From: Mycobacterium sp.
GTDB taxonomy: Bacteria > Actinomycetota > Actinomycetes > Mycobacteriales > Mycobacteriaceae
Assembly (NCBI RefSeq): GCF_008709575.1
Contig: NZ_VYIK01000006.1
Span: 1-64,000, forward strand
DNA length: 64,000 nt
Direction of reading: 5' to 3'
The position numbers and the translations under genes were made by a program. Position 1 is the stretch's first letter. Each line of letters starts with the position of its first letter. The notes beneath the pieces are model-generated. The model ran no database searches. It was not told the DNA's origin and saw only the letters and a program-made list of their open reading frames with translations. Positions 8,669 through 16,483 of the stretch are shown one piece after another.

Positions 8669-10495
8669 TTAAAAGCCACCCGCCGGGCCCAACAACGGGT
8701 TTTGCGGCACCGGCGCATGCTGCGGCACCTGAATCGGTATCGGGACCGGCACCAACGGGATTCTCAGGTATTCGGTGGTCATCGGCACCGTTGTCGGGGT
8801 GGTCGGCCGTGGATTCGTGGTCGGAGTCGTGGTCGGCGTGGTGGTCGGCGTGGTGGTCGTCGTGGTCGTCGTGGTCGTCGTGGTGGTCGTCGTGGTCGTC
8901 GTCGGAGTCGTGGTGGTGGTCGTCGTGGTGGTCGGCGGCGGCTCGGTGCTGGTGGGTGCCGGCTGGACACTGGTAGCTACCGGCGGCGGAACGGGGCTCG
9001 AGGCGCTCACCGGCGGCGGGCTCGGAGTGGGTGGTGCTGAGGTGACCGGCGGTGCAGGCGCCGGACTACTGGTGGAGGGCGCCGACGGCGCCCGATGGCC
9101 GGTGGTGCTCGTCAGCGTGTATGCCAGCCCGCCCACCATCGCGATCAGGGCGGCGAGCCCGGCGAGCAAGAGCGGCAGGCGGAATCTGCCCCGCGGTCGC
9201 GCCGGTGTCGTCGAGGGGTAGTGCGCCGACGGTGGCGTGCCCTGGTCGTCGTAGGGCTCGTCGAGGAAAGGCAGCGGCTCGTCATCGGTGTCCTCGACCT
9301 GCGACCAGGCCAACTCCCGCAGTGTCGAGGATCCGGTCCCGTCGAGGGATTCGTCACCGACGGGTAACCCGATGACGCTCGTCGTGGCGCCCGCCGCCGC
9401 GGCTATCGCTGTCGCCGGTGCCGCGTCGTGCTGGTCGTCCTCGACGGGCTCCCGGGTGGCGAACATCGCGGCACCGATCGCCATGCACAGCGCGGGATGC
9501 TCGGCGGTGACCAGAGGCACTCGCGTATGTGCCGCAAGCACCCGGGTGACCACCGGCACACTGGCTCCGCCGCCGGCTGTCGCCACCGCGGCGAGGTCAC
9601 CGTGGGCAAGCCCGTTGCGCGCCAGCAGATCATCAAATGCCGCGAGCAGACCGCTGAGCCGCTGTTCGATCAGGCTTTCCAACCTGACGCGGGTCACCTG
9701 GATAGCCGCGCGCTGCCCCGCGAGATCGGCGATCAACTCGGTGACGGTGTCGGTGGACAACCGCTCTTTGGCCCGCCGGCATTCCTCCCGCAGCGGACCG
9801 AATTGCCCCACGGCCGCAGTGCCGGCCGCGTCGACGGTGCTGATGTGCCCGATGTCGTCCAAGACGTCAACCAGCAGCGCTTGGTCGATGTGGGTACCGG
9901 AGAAGTCCGGGTAGCGCAGCGTTTCCTCGATCGGCCGGAAACCCGATCCGGCGTCGGCCAGGGTGATGCTCGTGCCGGCACCGCCCAGATCAACCAAAGC
10001 CACCACACCGTCGGTGGGGAGGCTCGCCTCGGCGTTGAGCGCCGTCAGTGCGGCGACAGCATCGGACACCAGTCGCGGTTCCAACCCGCTGCGCACAAAC
10101 CCGGCGTGTGTGCGCAGCCCGTTGCGCAGCGCCTGCACCTCTTTGGACCCCCAGTGGGCGGGCACGGAGATCGCGATCTCCGCCGTCGAGGTGGTCGCGC
10201 CGGCCACCGCCACCATCGCGTCGAGCGCCTCCACCAGCAGCAGATCCGCCTCGTGGGCCGTCCCGTCGGCCGAGATCAGTGCCACCGAGCCGCCGATCCG
10301 TTCGACGAACCCGCTCAGCACCGTGCCGGTTTCGGTGAGTGCGGCGTTTTCGGCGGGCAGACCGATTTGCGGCGAGCGATGCGGGAACAGGGTCAAGACA
10401 GCGCGGCGCGTCACCGGCGGATTCCCGTTGCGCACCGCCACGAAATTGGTGGTCCCGATAGACAACCCCAGCCGGTCGTGCATCACAGCGAACAC
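8669..10495 (-). CDS. Hsp70/MreB-like ATPase-fold protein with TM segment and Pro/Thr-rich tail (Rv0312-type)
   Basis: N-terminal LGLSIGTTNFVAVR actin-fold phosphate-1 motif; TM segment RLPLLLAGLAALIAMVGGLAYTLT; long poly-Thr/Pro tail. Confidence 0.82.
   Translation of the reverse strand: MFAVMHDRLGLSIGTTNFVAVRNGNPPVTRRAVLTLFPHRSPQIGLPAENAALTETGTVLSGFVERIGGSVALISADGTAHEADLLLVEALDAMVAVAGATTSTAEIAISVPAHWGSKEVQALRNGLRTHAGFVRSGLEPRLVSDAVAALTALNAEASLPTDGVVALVDLGGAGTSITLADAGSGFRPIEETLRYPDFSGTHIDQALLVDVLDDIGHISTVDAAGTAAVGQFGPLREECRRAKERLSTDTVTELIADLAGQRAAIQVTRVRLESLIEQRLSGLLAAFDDLLARNGLAHGDLAAVATAGGGASVPVVTRVLAAHTRVPLVTAEHPALCMAIGAAMFATREPVEDDQHDAAPATAIAAAAGATTSVIGLPVGDESLDGTGSSTLRELAWSQVEDTDDEPLPFLDEPYDDQGTPPSAHYPSTTPARPRGRFRLPLLLAGLAALIAMVGGLAYTLTSTTGHRAPSAPSTSSPAPAPPVTSAPPTPSPPPVSASSPVPPPVATSVQPAPTSTEPPPTTTTTTTTTPTTTTTTTTTTTTTTTTTTPTTTPTTTPTTNPRPTTPTTVPMTTEYLRIPLVPVPIPIQVPQHAPVPQNPLLGPAGGF
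8771..8940. repeat. Low-complexity ACC/ACG-rich tract encoding a poly-Thr tail
   Basis: gtggtcgtcgtggtc-type repetition on the + strand; encodes TTTTTTTTTTPTTTT... on the minus strand. Confidence 0.85.
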
Positions 10496-10619
10496 CTTGC
10501 ATTGAGATCGGTCGGCGGCCGTGGCTCACCCTAGCCGCCCCGGCTGAAAATCCAGCTCGGACACACCGCAGCACGCGGCCGCATCGCCATGGCCGACGGT
10601 CGCATCCGGACGGCCGGGC

Positions 10620-11855
10620 CTACACCACCGTAAGGGGCAGCGAGCGGCGCGGCTGGAATTGGAACGTTGATCCCCCGCTGGCCTTGGCCACCGCCACCTC
10701 CGGGAATTCGGCCGCCGTGGTGTCGGTGACGACCAGCTCGGCGGTCCAGTCGGTGCGCGTCCCGCCAGCCCTGACCGCAACACGCGGGTCCACCGCCGTG
10801 GCGATCGCCTGCAGCGGCGCCAGCGACTCCGGCGAGCACAGGGCGATCCAGGCCCCGTCGTCGTGAGCCGGCGACCGGTGCACCACCAGCCGACCGACCG
10901 CGATCTCGGCCCGCACGTATCCAGCGGGGTTGAGCAGCGGATGCAGCTCCAACACCCTCGACACGCCGTCGATACCGCCGGGCAACGCCAGCGCCCGGTG
11001 GATACGTTCGGCGCCCAGGCCGGCCAGGCCGATCAGCTGGCGGGTACCCACCGTCGCGGCCAGATCGGCGTCGCAGCCCGCCCGGGCCCGCACCGCGATC
11101 GCGAACGACAGGTACAGCAGGTGCATCTGCAGACACACCTCGTCGGCCATGCGCACCAGCGCCGAATGCGAGAAGGCGCCGAAGTCGACATCGGAAAGCA
11201 GCGGGCCCGAGTAGTCGGCAAGCCCCTCGTCGGCTCGATCGATGGAGCCGAGTTCCCATGTCGCAGCCCGGGTTTGGCGGACCAGATCCAGCGCCGGGAT
11301 CTCTTCGGCCGGCGGGTGGGACTCGTCGATGCTCACCGTCCACGCACAGTGGGGATGCCGGTCGGGCGGCACGCGCGGCGGCCGGTGGATGGGACGCACC
11401 TGCGCACGGGGGTTGGTGGCTACCGCGGTGGCGTCGAACGTCGGGTCCTCGATGGTGTGGCACATGCCGAAGACGTAGTCCTGGCCCATCGGCTCCACAT
11501 CGAGCAACGCACCGCAGTGGTCGAGCCAGAATTCGCCGTGCCGGCGGTCGTGCACGCGGAAACGGAAGTCCATGAACTGCGGCGGCGCGCCGATGTCGAG
11601 CTGCAGACCCTTGAAGATCGTCGGCACGTCGTCGCCCTCGTAGTTCAGCGCCCGCTGCATCCGCTTGGCGTAAATCGGGCTGGCGCCGGCCCACTCCTCG
11701 ACGGCGATCTGCAGCATCTCCTCGCGACCGAAAGCCTCGACGCACCAGGCCATGCCGGCGCGGTCGATCATGTGCCCGATCAGCAGAAGTTCGGGGACCA
11801 GGACCGCGAGCTGTGGCCGGGACAGCCGGGCGTACCGCGATGTGCGCACAGCCAC
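10620..11855 (-). CDS. Conserved hypothetical protein (Rv0311-type)
   Basis: 411-aa ORF beginning MAVRTSRYARLSRPQLAVLVPELLLIGHMIDRAGMAWC, adjacent to the Rv0312-type gene as in M. tuberculosis. Confidence 0.75.
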   Translation of the reverse strand: MAVRTSRYARLSRPQLAVLVPELLLIGHMIDRAGMAWCVEAFGREEMLQIAVEEWAGASPIYAKRMQRALNYEGDDVPTIFKGLQLDIGAPPQFMDFRFRVHDRRHGEFWLDHCGALLDVEPMGQDYVFGMCHTIEDPTFDATAVATNPRAQVRPIHRPPRVPPDRHPHCAWTVSIDESHPPAEEIPALDLVRQTRAATWELGSIDRADEGLADYSGPLLSDVDFGAFSHSALVRMADEVCLQMHLLYLSFAIAVRARAGCDADLAATVGTRQLIGLAGLGAERIHRALALPGGIDGVSRVLELHPLLNPAGYVRAEIAVGRLVVHRSPAHDDGAWIALCSPESLAPLQAIATAVDPRVAVRAGGTRTDWTAELVVTDTTAAEFPEVAVAKASGGSTFQFQPRRSLPLTVV

Positions 11856-11955
11856 AACATAGATCCGGTTGTCAACCCTGGCAGCGGGTGTTGTGCGGCC
11901 GAGTAGTGGTGTCAGGCCGAATTTGGTCGTTGTCCGCCAGGTGCTGGTAATTGGT

Positions 11956-11974
11956 AATGATAGTCATTATCATT
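11956..11974. promoter_or_regulatory. Fur/Zur-family-like operator AATGATAGTCATTATCATT upstream of the PE-PPE-PPE cassette
   Basis: Perfect 7-5-7 inverted repeat (AATGATA-GTCAT-TATCATT). The overlapping 19-mer GGTAATGATAGTCATTATC matches the classical Fur box GATAATGATAATCATTATC at 17/19 positions. Confidence 0.6.
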
Positions 11975-12061
11975 AGCTCGTCGGAACGCGGACGGCTCGC
12001 CGCAACGGGCCCGTCGGTGCCACCGAGATACCAACAAAGACGTCCATGAGGAAGGAGTGCC

Positions 12062-12361
12062 GTGTCGTTTGTCACCGTGCAATCGGAGCTGCTGGACGCC
12101 GCAGCAGGGCATTTGGCCGGGAGCGCTTCGGCGATGCTCACGGAAAACGCAGCGGCTGCGGCTCCGACGACCGGAGTGGTTCCGGCCGCCGCCGATCCGG
12201 TGTCGGTGCTGACCGCGACCCAGTTCGCCGCCTACGGCCACCTGTACCAGTCGCTCAGCTCGCAGGCCGAGGAGATTTTGTCGCTGTTCGTCAACACCTT
12301 GCGGACCAGCGCCGGCTCCTACGCGTTGACCGAAGCCGCCAACGCCGTGGTCGCCGCCTAG
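12062..12361 (+). CDS. PE family protein
   Basis: [52 protein letters not shown]. 99 aa, PE domain, followed by a PPE gene. GTG start. Confidence 0.93.
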   Translation: MSFVTVQSELLDAAAGHLAGSASAMLTENAAAAAPTTGVVPAAADPVSVLTATQFAAYGHLYQSLSSQAEEILSLFVNTLRTSAGSYALTEAANAVVAA

Positions 12362-12374
12362 TTCGGAGGCGGTC

Positions 12375-13748
12375 ATGTCCGGTGTGGGGGATTTCGATTT
12401 CGGGGTGTTGCCTCCGGAGGTCAACTCCGCGCTGATGTATGCCGGTCCGGGTCCGCAGTCGCTGCTGGCGGCCGCGGCGGCCTGGGCGGATCTGGCCAAG
12501 GGGCTGGACTCGGCCGCCGGGATCTGCGCCGGGGTGCTGTCCCGGCTGACCGGCAGCGACTGGCAGGGCCCCGCGGCAACCGCGATGACCGCCGCGGCCG
12601 CCCCCTACACGTCGTGGCTGCAGGCCACCGCCGGCCACGCCGCCCACGCGGCCGCCCAGGCCAGCGCGGCCGTCAACGCCTACGAGACCGCGTTCGCCGC
12701 CACCGTGCCCCCGGCAGCAATCGCCGCCAACCGGGCCCAACTGGCATCGCTGATCGCCACCAACGTGCTGGGCCAAAACAGCGCGGCGATCGCAGCCACC
12801 GAAGCCCACTACGCCGAAATGTGGGCCCAAGACGCCGCCGCCATGTATGGCTACGCCGCCCAGTCCGCGGCCGCCACCCGACTGGCCCCGCTGAGCACCC
12901 CCCCGACCGTCACCACCGACACCGGGTTGGCCCACCAGGCCGCGGCGAGCACGAAGGCCACCGCCGCCGCCGCGGGCACCACCCCCACCAACCTCTCGCA
13001 ACTGCTGACCAGCCTGCCCAACACCTTGAGCGCGCTGGCCACCGGATCGACCGGCGCCAGCGGAACCACCTCGGCACTGAGCGCACTGGTCAACTCCCTC
13101 GGGCTCAACGTCTTCGCCCCCGGCTCGGGGACCAGCACCACCGGACTGGCCGGTTTGATCAATACGCTGTCGGGCTCGGTTCCCAACCCGGTCGCCAACG
13201 TGTTGAACTCCAGTTGGTTCAGCAACGAGATCTTCGCCGGCTATCCGTTCAACCCGGAGTATTTCCTGCCCAGCATCGGAGACCTGTTCGCCCTCGGCAC
13301 GATCACCGGACGAAGCCTCAGCCATCTACCAGCTGCTGGTGCCGGCTCGTTAGGCCCGATCACGTCGGAAGCGGCCAGCTTCACCCCGGCTCTGGGCACG
13401 CTGGGCACGTTGGTCGCAGAACACGGCGCCGCTGCCGAGGTCAGCGCCAGCGTCGGCAAGGCCACCCTGGTCGGGGCGCTGTCGACGCCGCGCAGCTGGG
13501 TCACAACCGCACCGGGCGGCGGGATCCGCCTGGCCGCCGCGGTGTCGAGCCCCTCGGCGTCGATGCCCAACATCGCGATCGGGCCGATGGGATTGCCGGC
13601 GATGTCAATGCCCGGCGCCACGCGCATGAGCAGCGCCCCTGCTTCCCATCCCAGCCCCGCTCCACGGTACGGCTTTCGCCTCACCGTGATGCCGCCCGCG
13701 CGTGAGGCGCCCTACGGCGTGGCCGAGCCCCCCGGGACGGTGAGGTGA
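12375..13748 (+). CDS. PPE family protein (PPE-SVP-like; degenerate GALSTPRSW motif)
   Basis: [38 protein letters not shown]-terminus; WQGPAA (WxG-like); C-terminal [15 protein letters not shown]. Confidence 0.93.
   Translation: MSGVGDFDFGVLPPEVNSALMYAGPGPQSLLAAAAAWADLAKGLDSAAGICAGVLSRLTGSDWQGPAATAMTAAAAPYTSWLQATAGHAAHAAAQASAAVNAYETAFAATVPPAAIAANRAQLASLIATNVLGQNSAAIAATEAHYAEMWAQDAAAMYGYAAQSAAATRLAPLSTPPTVTTDTGLAHQAAASTKATAAAAGTTPTNLSQLLTSLPNTLSALATGSTGASGTTSALSALVNSLGLNVFAPGSGTSTTGLAGLINTLSGSVPNPVANVLNSSWFSNEIFAGYPFNPEYFLPSIGDLFALGTITGRSLSHLPAAGAGSLGPITSEAASFTPALGTLGTLVAEHGAAAEVSASVGKATLVGALSTPRSWVTTAPGGGIRLAAAVSSPSASMPNIAIGPMGLPAMSMPGATRMSSAPASHPSPAPRYGFRLTVMPPAREAPYGVAEPPGTVR
12392..13115. 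repeat. Direct repeat copy 1 (724 bp, PPE N-terminal coding region)
   Basis: Aligns without indels to 13759-14482. I found 5 mismatches by eye. Confidence 0.9.
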
Positions 13749-15103
13749 TGGCCGGTGGTTTCGATTTCGGGGTGTTGCCTCCGGAGGTCAACTCCGCGCT
13801 GATGTATGCCGGTCCGGGTCCGCAGTCGCTGCTGGCGGCCGCGGCGGCCTGGGCGGATCTGGCCAAGGGGCTGGACTCGGCCGCCGGGATCTGCGCCGGG
13901 GTGCTGTCCCGGCTGACCGGCAGCGACTGGCAGGGCCCCGCGGCAACCGCGATGACCGCCGCGGCCGCCCCCTACACGTCGTGGCTGCAGGCCACCGCCG
14001 GCCACGCCGCCCACGCGGCCGCCCAGGCCAGCGCGGCCGTCAACGCTTACGAGACCGCGTTCGCCGCCACCGTGCCCCCGGCAGCAGTCGCCGCCAACCG
14101 GGCCCAGCTGGCATCGCTGATCGCCACCAACGTGCTGGGCCAAAACAGCGCGGCGATCGCAGCCACCGAGGCCCACTACGCTGAAATGTGGGCCCAAGAC
14201 GCCGCCGCCATGTATGGCTACGCCGCCCAGTCCGCGGCCGCCACCCGACTGGCCCCGCTGAGCACCCCCCCGACCGTCACCACCGACACCGGGTTGGCCC
14301 ACCAGGCCGCGGCGAGCACGAAGGCCACCGCCGCCGCCGCGGGCACCACCCCCACCAACCTCTCGCAACTGCTGACCAGCCTGCCCAACACCTTGAGCGC
14401 GCTGGCCACCGGATCGACCGGCGCCAGCGGAACCACCTCGGCACTGAGCGCACTGGTCAACTCCCTCGGGCTCAACGTCTTCAGTCCGGCTAACGCCACC
14501 GGCGGTAACGGGCTCGCCGGGTTCTTGAACAATGTCGTCGCCGGGCAGAACAATTCAGCGGTATCGGACTTTGTGAATTCGAACTGGATGGGCTCGTTAT
14601 TGTCCAACGGGGCTCTTACCCCGGAGATCTTCCTCGCCGACTTCCACGCATTCGACTTCCTGGTGATCTACGCGGTTCAAGACTTCGTGCAAAACACTCT
14701 GATGACCTCGGGCGCAGTCGACCCCGGGATCCTCGGGCAGATGGCAAACATGGCGGCCGCACATACCCTCGAGCCGGCAGCCTTCGGGCCCATGGCCATG
14801 TACCCCGGCGGCAAAGCCGTCCTCACCGGGGCGCACGCCAACATCGGTCGCGCCGATTTGGTCGGGCCGCTGTCGGTGCCACCCAGCTGGACCGCTACCG
14901 CCCCGCTGGCCCAGGCCGGCATCGTTTCCCCCGCCGCCGCACAAGCCGGCACCCACCTGCCCAGCCCCATCCTGACCACGGGCATGCCGCGCCTCGCCCC
15001 GGCGCGCATGCCCCAGCGAACCGGAAATTACCAGCCGAGCTCGACCTCCAACCAAGACCTGCCCACCAGGGCCCTTACCGGCCGTACACCGGTCGGTGGA
15101 TAG
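13748..15103 (+). CDS. PPE family protein (PPE-SVP subfamily)
   Basis: [28 protein letters not shown]-terminal [18 protein letters not shown] motif. N-terminal half nearly identical to the preceding PPE. Confidence 0.93.
   Translation: MAGGFDFGVLPPEVNSALMYAGPGPQSLLAAAAAWADLAKGLDSAAGICAGVLSRLTGSDWQGPAATAMTAAAAPYTSWLQATAGHAAHAAAQASAAVNAYETAFAATVPPAAVAANRAQLASLIATNVLGQNSAAIAATEAHYAEMWAQDAAAMYGYAAQSAAATRLAPLSTPPTVTTDTGLAHQAAASTKATAAAAGTTPTNLSQLLTSLPNTLSALATGSTGASGTTSALSALVNSLGLNVFSPANATGGNGLAGFLNNVVAGQNNSAVSDFVNSNWMGSLLSNGALTPEIFLADFHAFDFLVIYAVQDFVQNTLMTSGAVDPGILGQMANMAAAHTLEPAAFGPMAMYPGGKAVLTGAHANIGRADLVGPLSVPPSWTATAPLAQAGIVSPAAAQAGTHLPSPILTTGMPRLAPARMPQRTGNYQPSSTSNQDLPTRALTGRTPVGG
13759..14482. 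repeat. Direct repeat copy 2 (724 bp, PPE N-terminal coding region)
   Basis: Constant offset of 1367 bp to copy 1. Similarity ends abruptly after CTCAACGTCTTC. Confidence 0.9.
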
Positions 15104-15144
15104 ATCGAGTGTCCGGACTATACCCGGTGTGCTGCAATGACGTG

Positions 15145-15627
15145 ATGACTCCCCACAGCGACGCGCATCCGCTGGCCGAGATAGCCGCCATCGAACTCGT
15201 CAAATATCGCTACCTGCGCGGGCTGGATACCAAGCAGTGGGATCAGTTCGCCGCCACCCTGACCGAGGACGTCGTCGGCGACTACGACGCGTCGCTGGGC
15301 GCGGAGCTGCATTTCACCAACCGCACCGAACTGGTGGAGTACATGCGCTCGGCGCTGGGGCCGGGCATCATCACCGAGCACCGGGTCACCCACCCGGAGA
15401 TCGCGGTGAGCGGCGCCGAGGCGACGGGTATCTGGTACCTTCAGGACCGCGTCATCGTGCCCGAGTCGAACTTCATGCTCATCGGCGCGGCGTTCTACCG
15501 CGACCGCTACCGGCGCACCGCCGACGGGTGGAAGATCAGCGCCACCGGATACGACCGCACCTACGAGGCGACGATGTCGTTGGCGGGAATGAATTTCACG
15601 GTAAAGCCGGGCCGAGCGCTGGCCTGA
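15145..15627 (+). CDS. SnoaL-like / NTF2-fold protein (Rv0310c-type)
   Basis: MTPHSDAHPLAEIAAIELVKYRYLRGLDTKQWDQFAATLTEDVVGDY. Start at the internal ATG of ORF 15109. Confidence 0.78.
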   Translation: MTPHSDAHPLAEIAAIELVKYRYLRGLDTKQWDQFAATLTEDVVGDYDASLGAELHFTNRTELVEYMRSALGPGIITEHRVTHPEIAVSGAEATGIWYLQDRVIVPESNFMLIGAAFYRDRYRRTADGWKISATGYDRTYEATMSLAGMNFTVKPGRALA

Positions 15628-15662
15628 GCGCCGCGTGGTTGGGCATCGACGCTGGGGGCCGC

Positions 15663-16355
15663 TTACTTCGCGATCGCGATCACCGCGCCGGGCTGCAGCC
15701 ATCGGATGATCTGCACCAGCGTGGCGTCGTCGATTGCCACGCAGCCGGCGGTGGGCCCGCCGTCGGTGGTGTGGAAAAAAAACGCGGCGCCGTCACCGGG
15801 AACACGCGCCTTGTTGACACCCATCACCACCGCGTGCTTGTACTGCGGGATGTGAAGGTTTTCGCTCGCGGAGGTGTCGAAGGGGCACTGGTCTTTTCGG
15901 CATACCTGCATGGTGTTGAAGGTGGGGCTGGTGTCGTCACCGTTCCACCAGTGGTTGGGCCCGACCTGGACGTACGGCAGTCCGCCGCCGGGATTAGGTG
16001 CAGTGCCGAACGCGGAGTCCAGGGAATAGACACCCATCGGAGTGGCCGGATAGCCGCTCTTGGCCTTGGGCGCGAGTCCCGCCGACCCGATATGTGTCGG
16101 GATGCCCACCCCGATCGCCCGCCAGCCCGACGCGGAACGCTGGTAGACGTCCATCGTGGCGGTCGAGCCGCCCGTGCCCACAACGGAAACCACCTGCGCG
16201 GCGTTGCCCACCGATCTCGCGAACCACGGGCTGCCGACCGCGCCGCCGCGCGGTGCGCCTGCCAGCATCACGACAGCCGCGCACAGCGCAGCGCACAGCA
16301 ATCCCAACAGTCGGCGCACTCTTTCATCGTCGAGGCCGCTCGATCGCAGGGTCAA
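15663..16355 (-). CDS. Secreted L,D-transpeptidase-like (YkuD) protein (Rv0309-type)
   Basis: N-terminal hydrophobic export signal; catalytic-type motif FFFHTTDGGPTAGCVAI. Confidence 0.8.
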   Translation of the reverse strand: MTLRSSGLDDERVRRLLGLLCAALCAAVVMLAGAPRGGAVGSPWFARSVGNAAQVVSVVGTGGSTATMDVYQRSASGWRAIGVGIPTHIGSAGLAPKAKSGYPATPMGVYSLDSAFGTAPNPGGGLPYVQVGPNHWWNGDDTSPTFNTMQVCRKDQCPFDTSASENLHIPQYKHAVVMGVNKARVPGDGAAFFFHTTDGGPTAGCVAIDDATLVQIIRWLQPGAVIAIAK

Positions 16356-16483
16356 GTAAAGGTTTAGCTTCTATCCGGTCACCGTGGGACACAACCGGGC
16401 CTTCGCCGCCGACCCGGCACAGCAACGACCTATATCATCGCGACCGTTGCCTAAAGCCCATCACGGCTACCCGAGAGCGACCG

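Noticed and set aside
7903-8976. 357-aa + strand ORF ending in Trp/Ser repeats (WSSWSSWWSS)
   Set aside because: Antisense to the GH16 gene and the poly-Thr tract; typical high-GC shadow ORF.
8775-9221. + strand ORF with long poly-Val runs (MVIGTVVGVVGRG...VVVVVV)
   Set aside because: Antisense reading of the Thr-rich tail of the Rv0312-type gene; no independent coding evidence.
12291-13325. 344-aa minus-strand Gly/Arg-rich ORF antisense to the PPE gene
   Set aside because: Shadow frame of a highly repetitive Ala-rich PPE; the same shadow recurs antisense to the second PPE, as expected from the DNA duplication.
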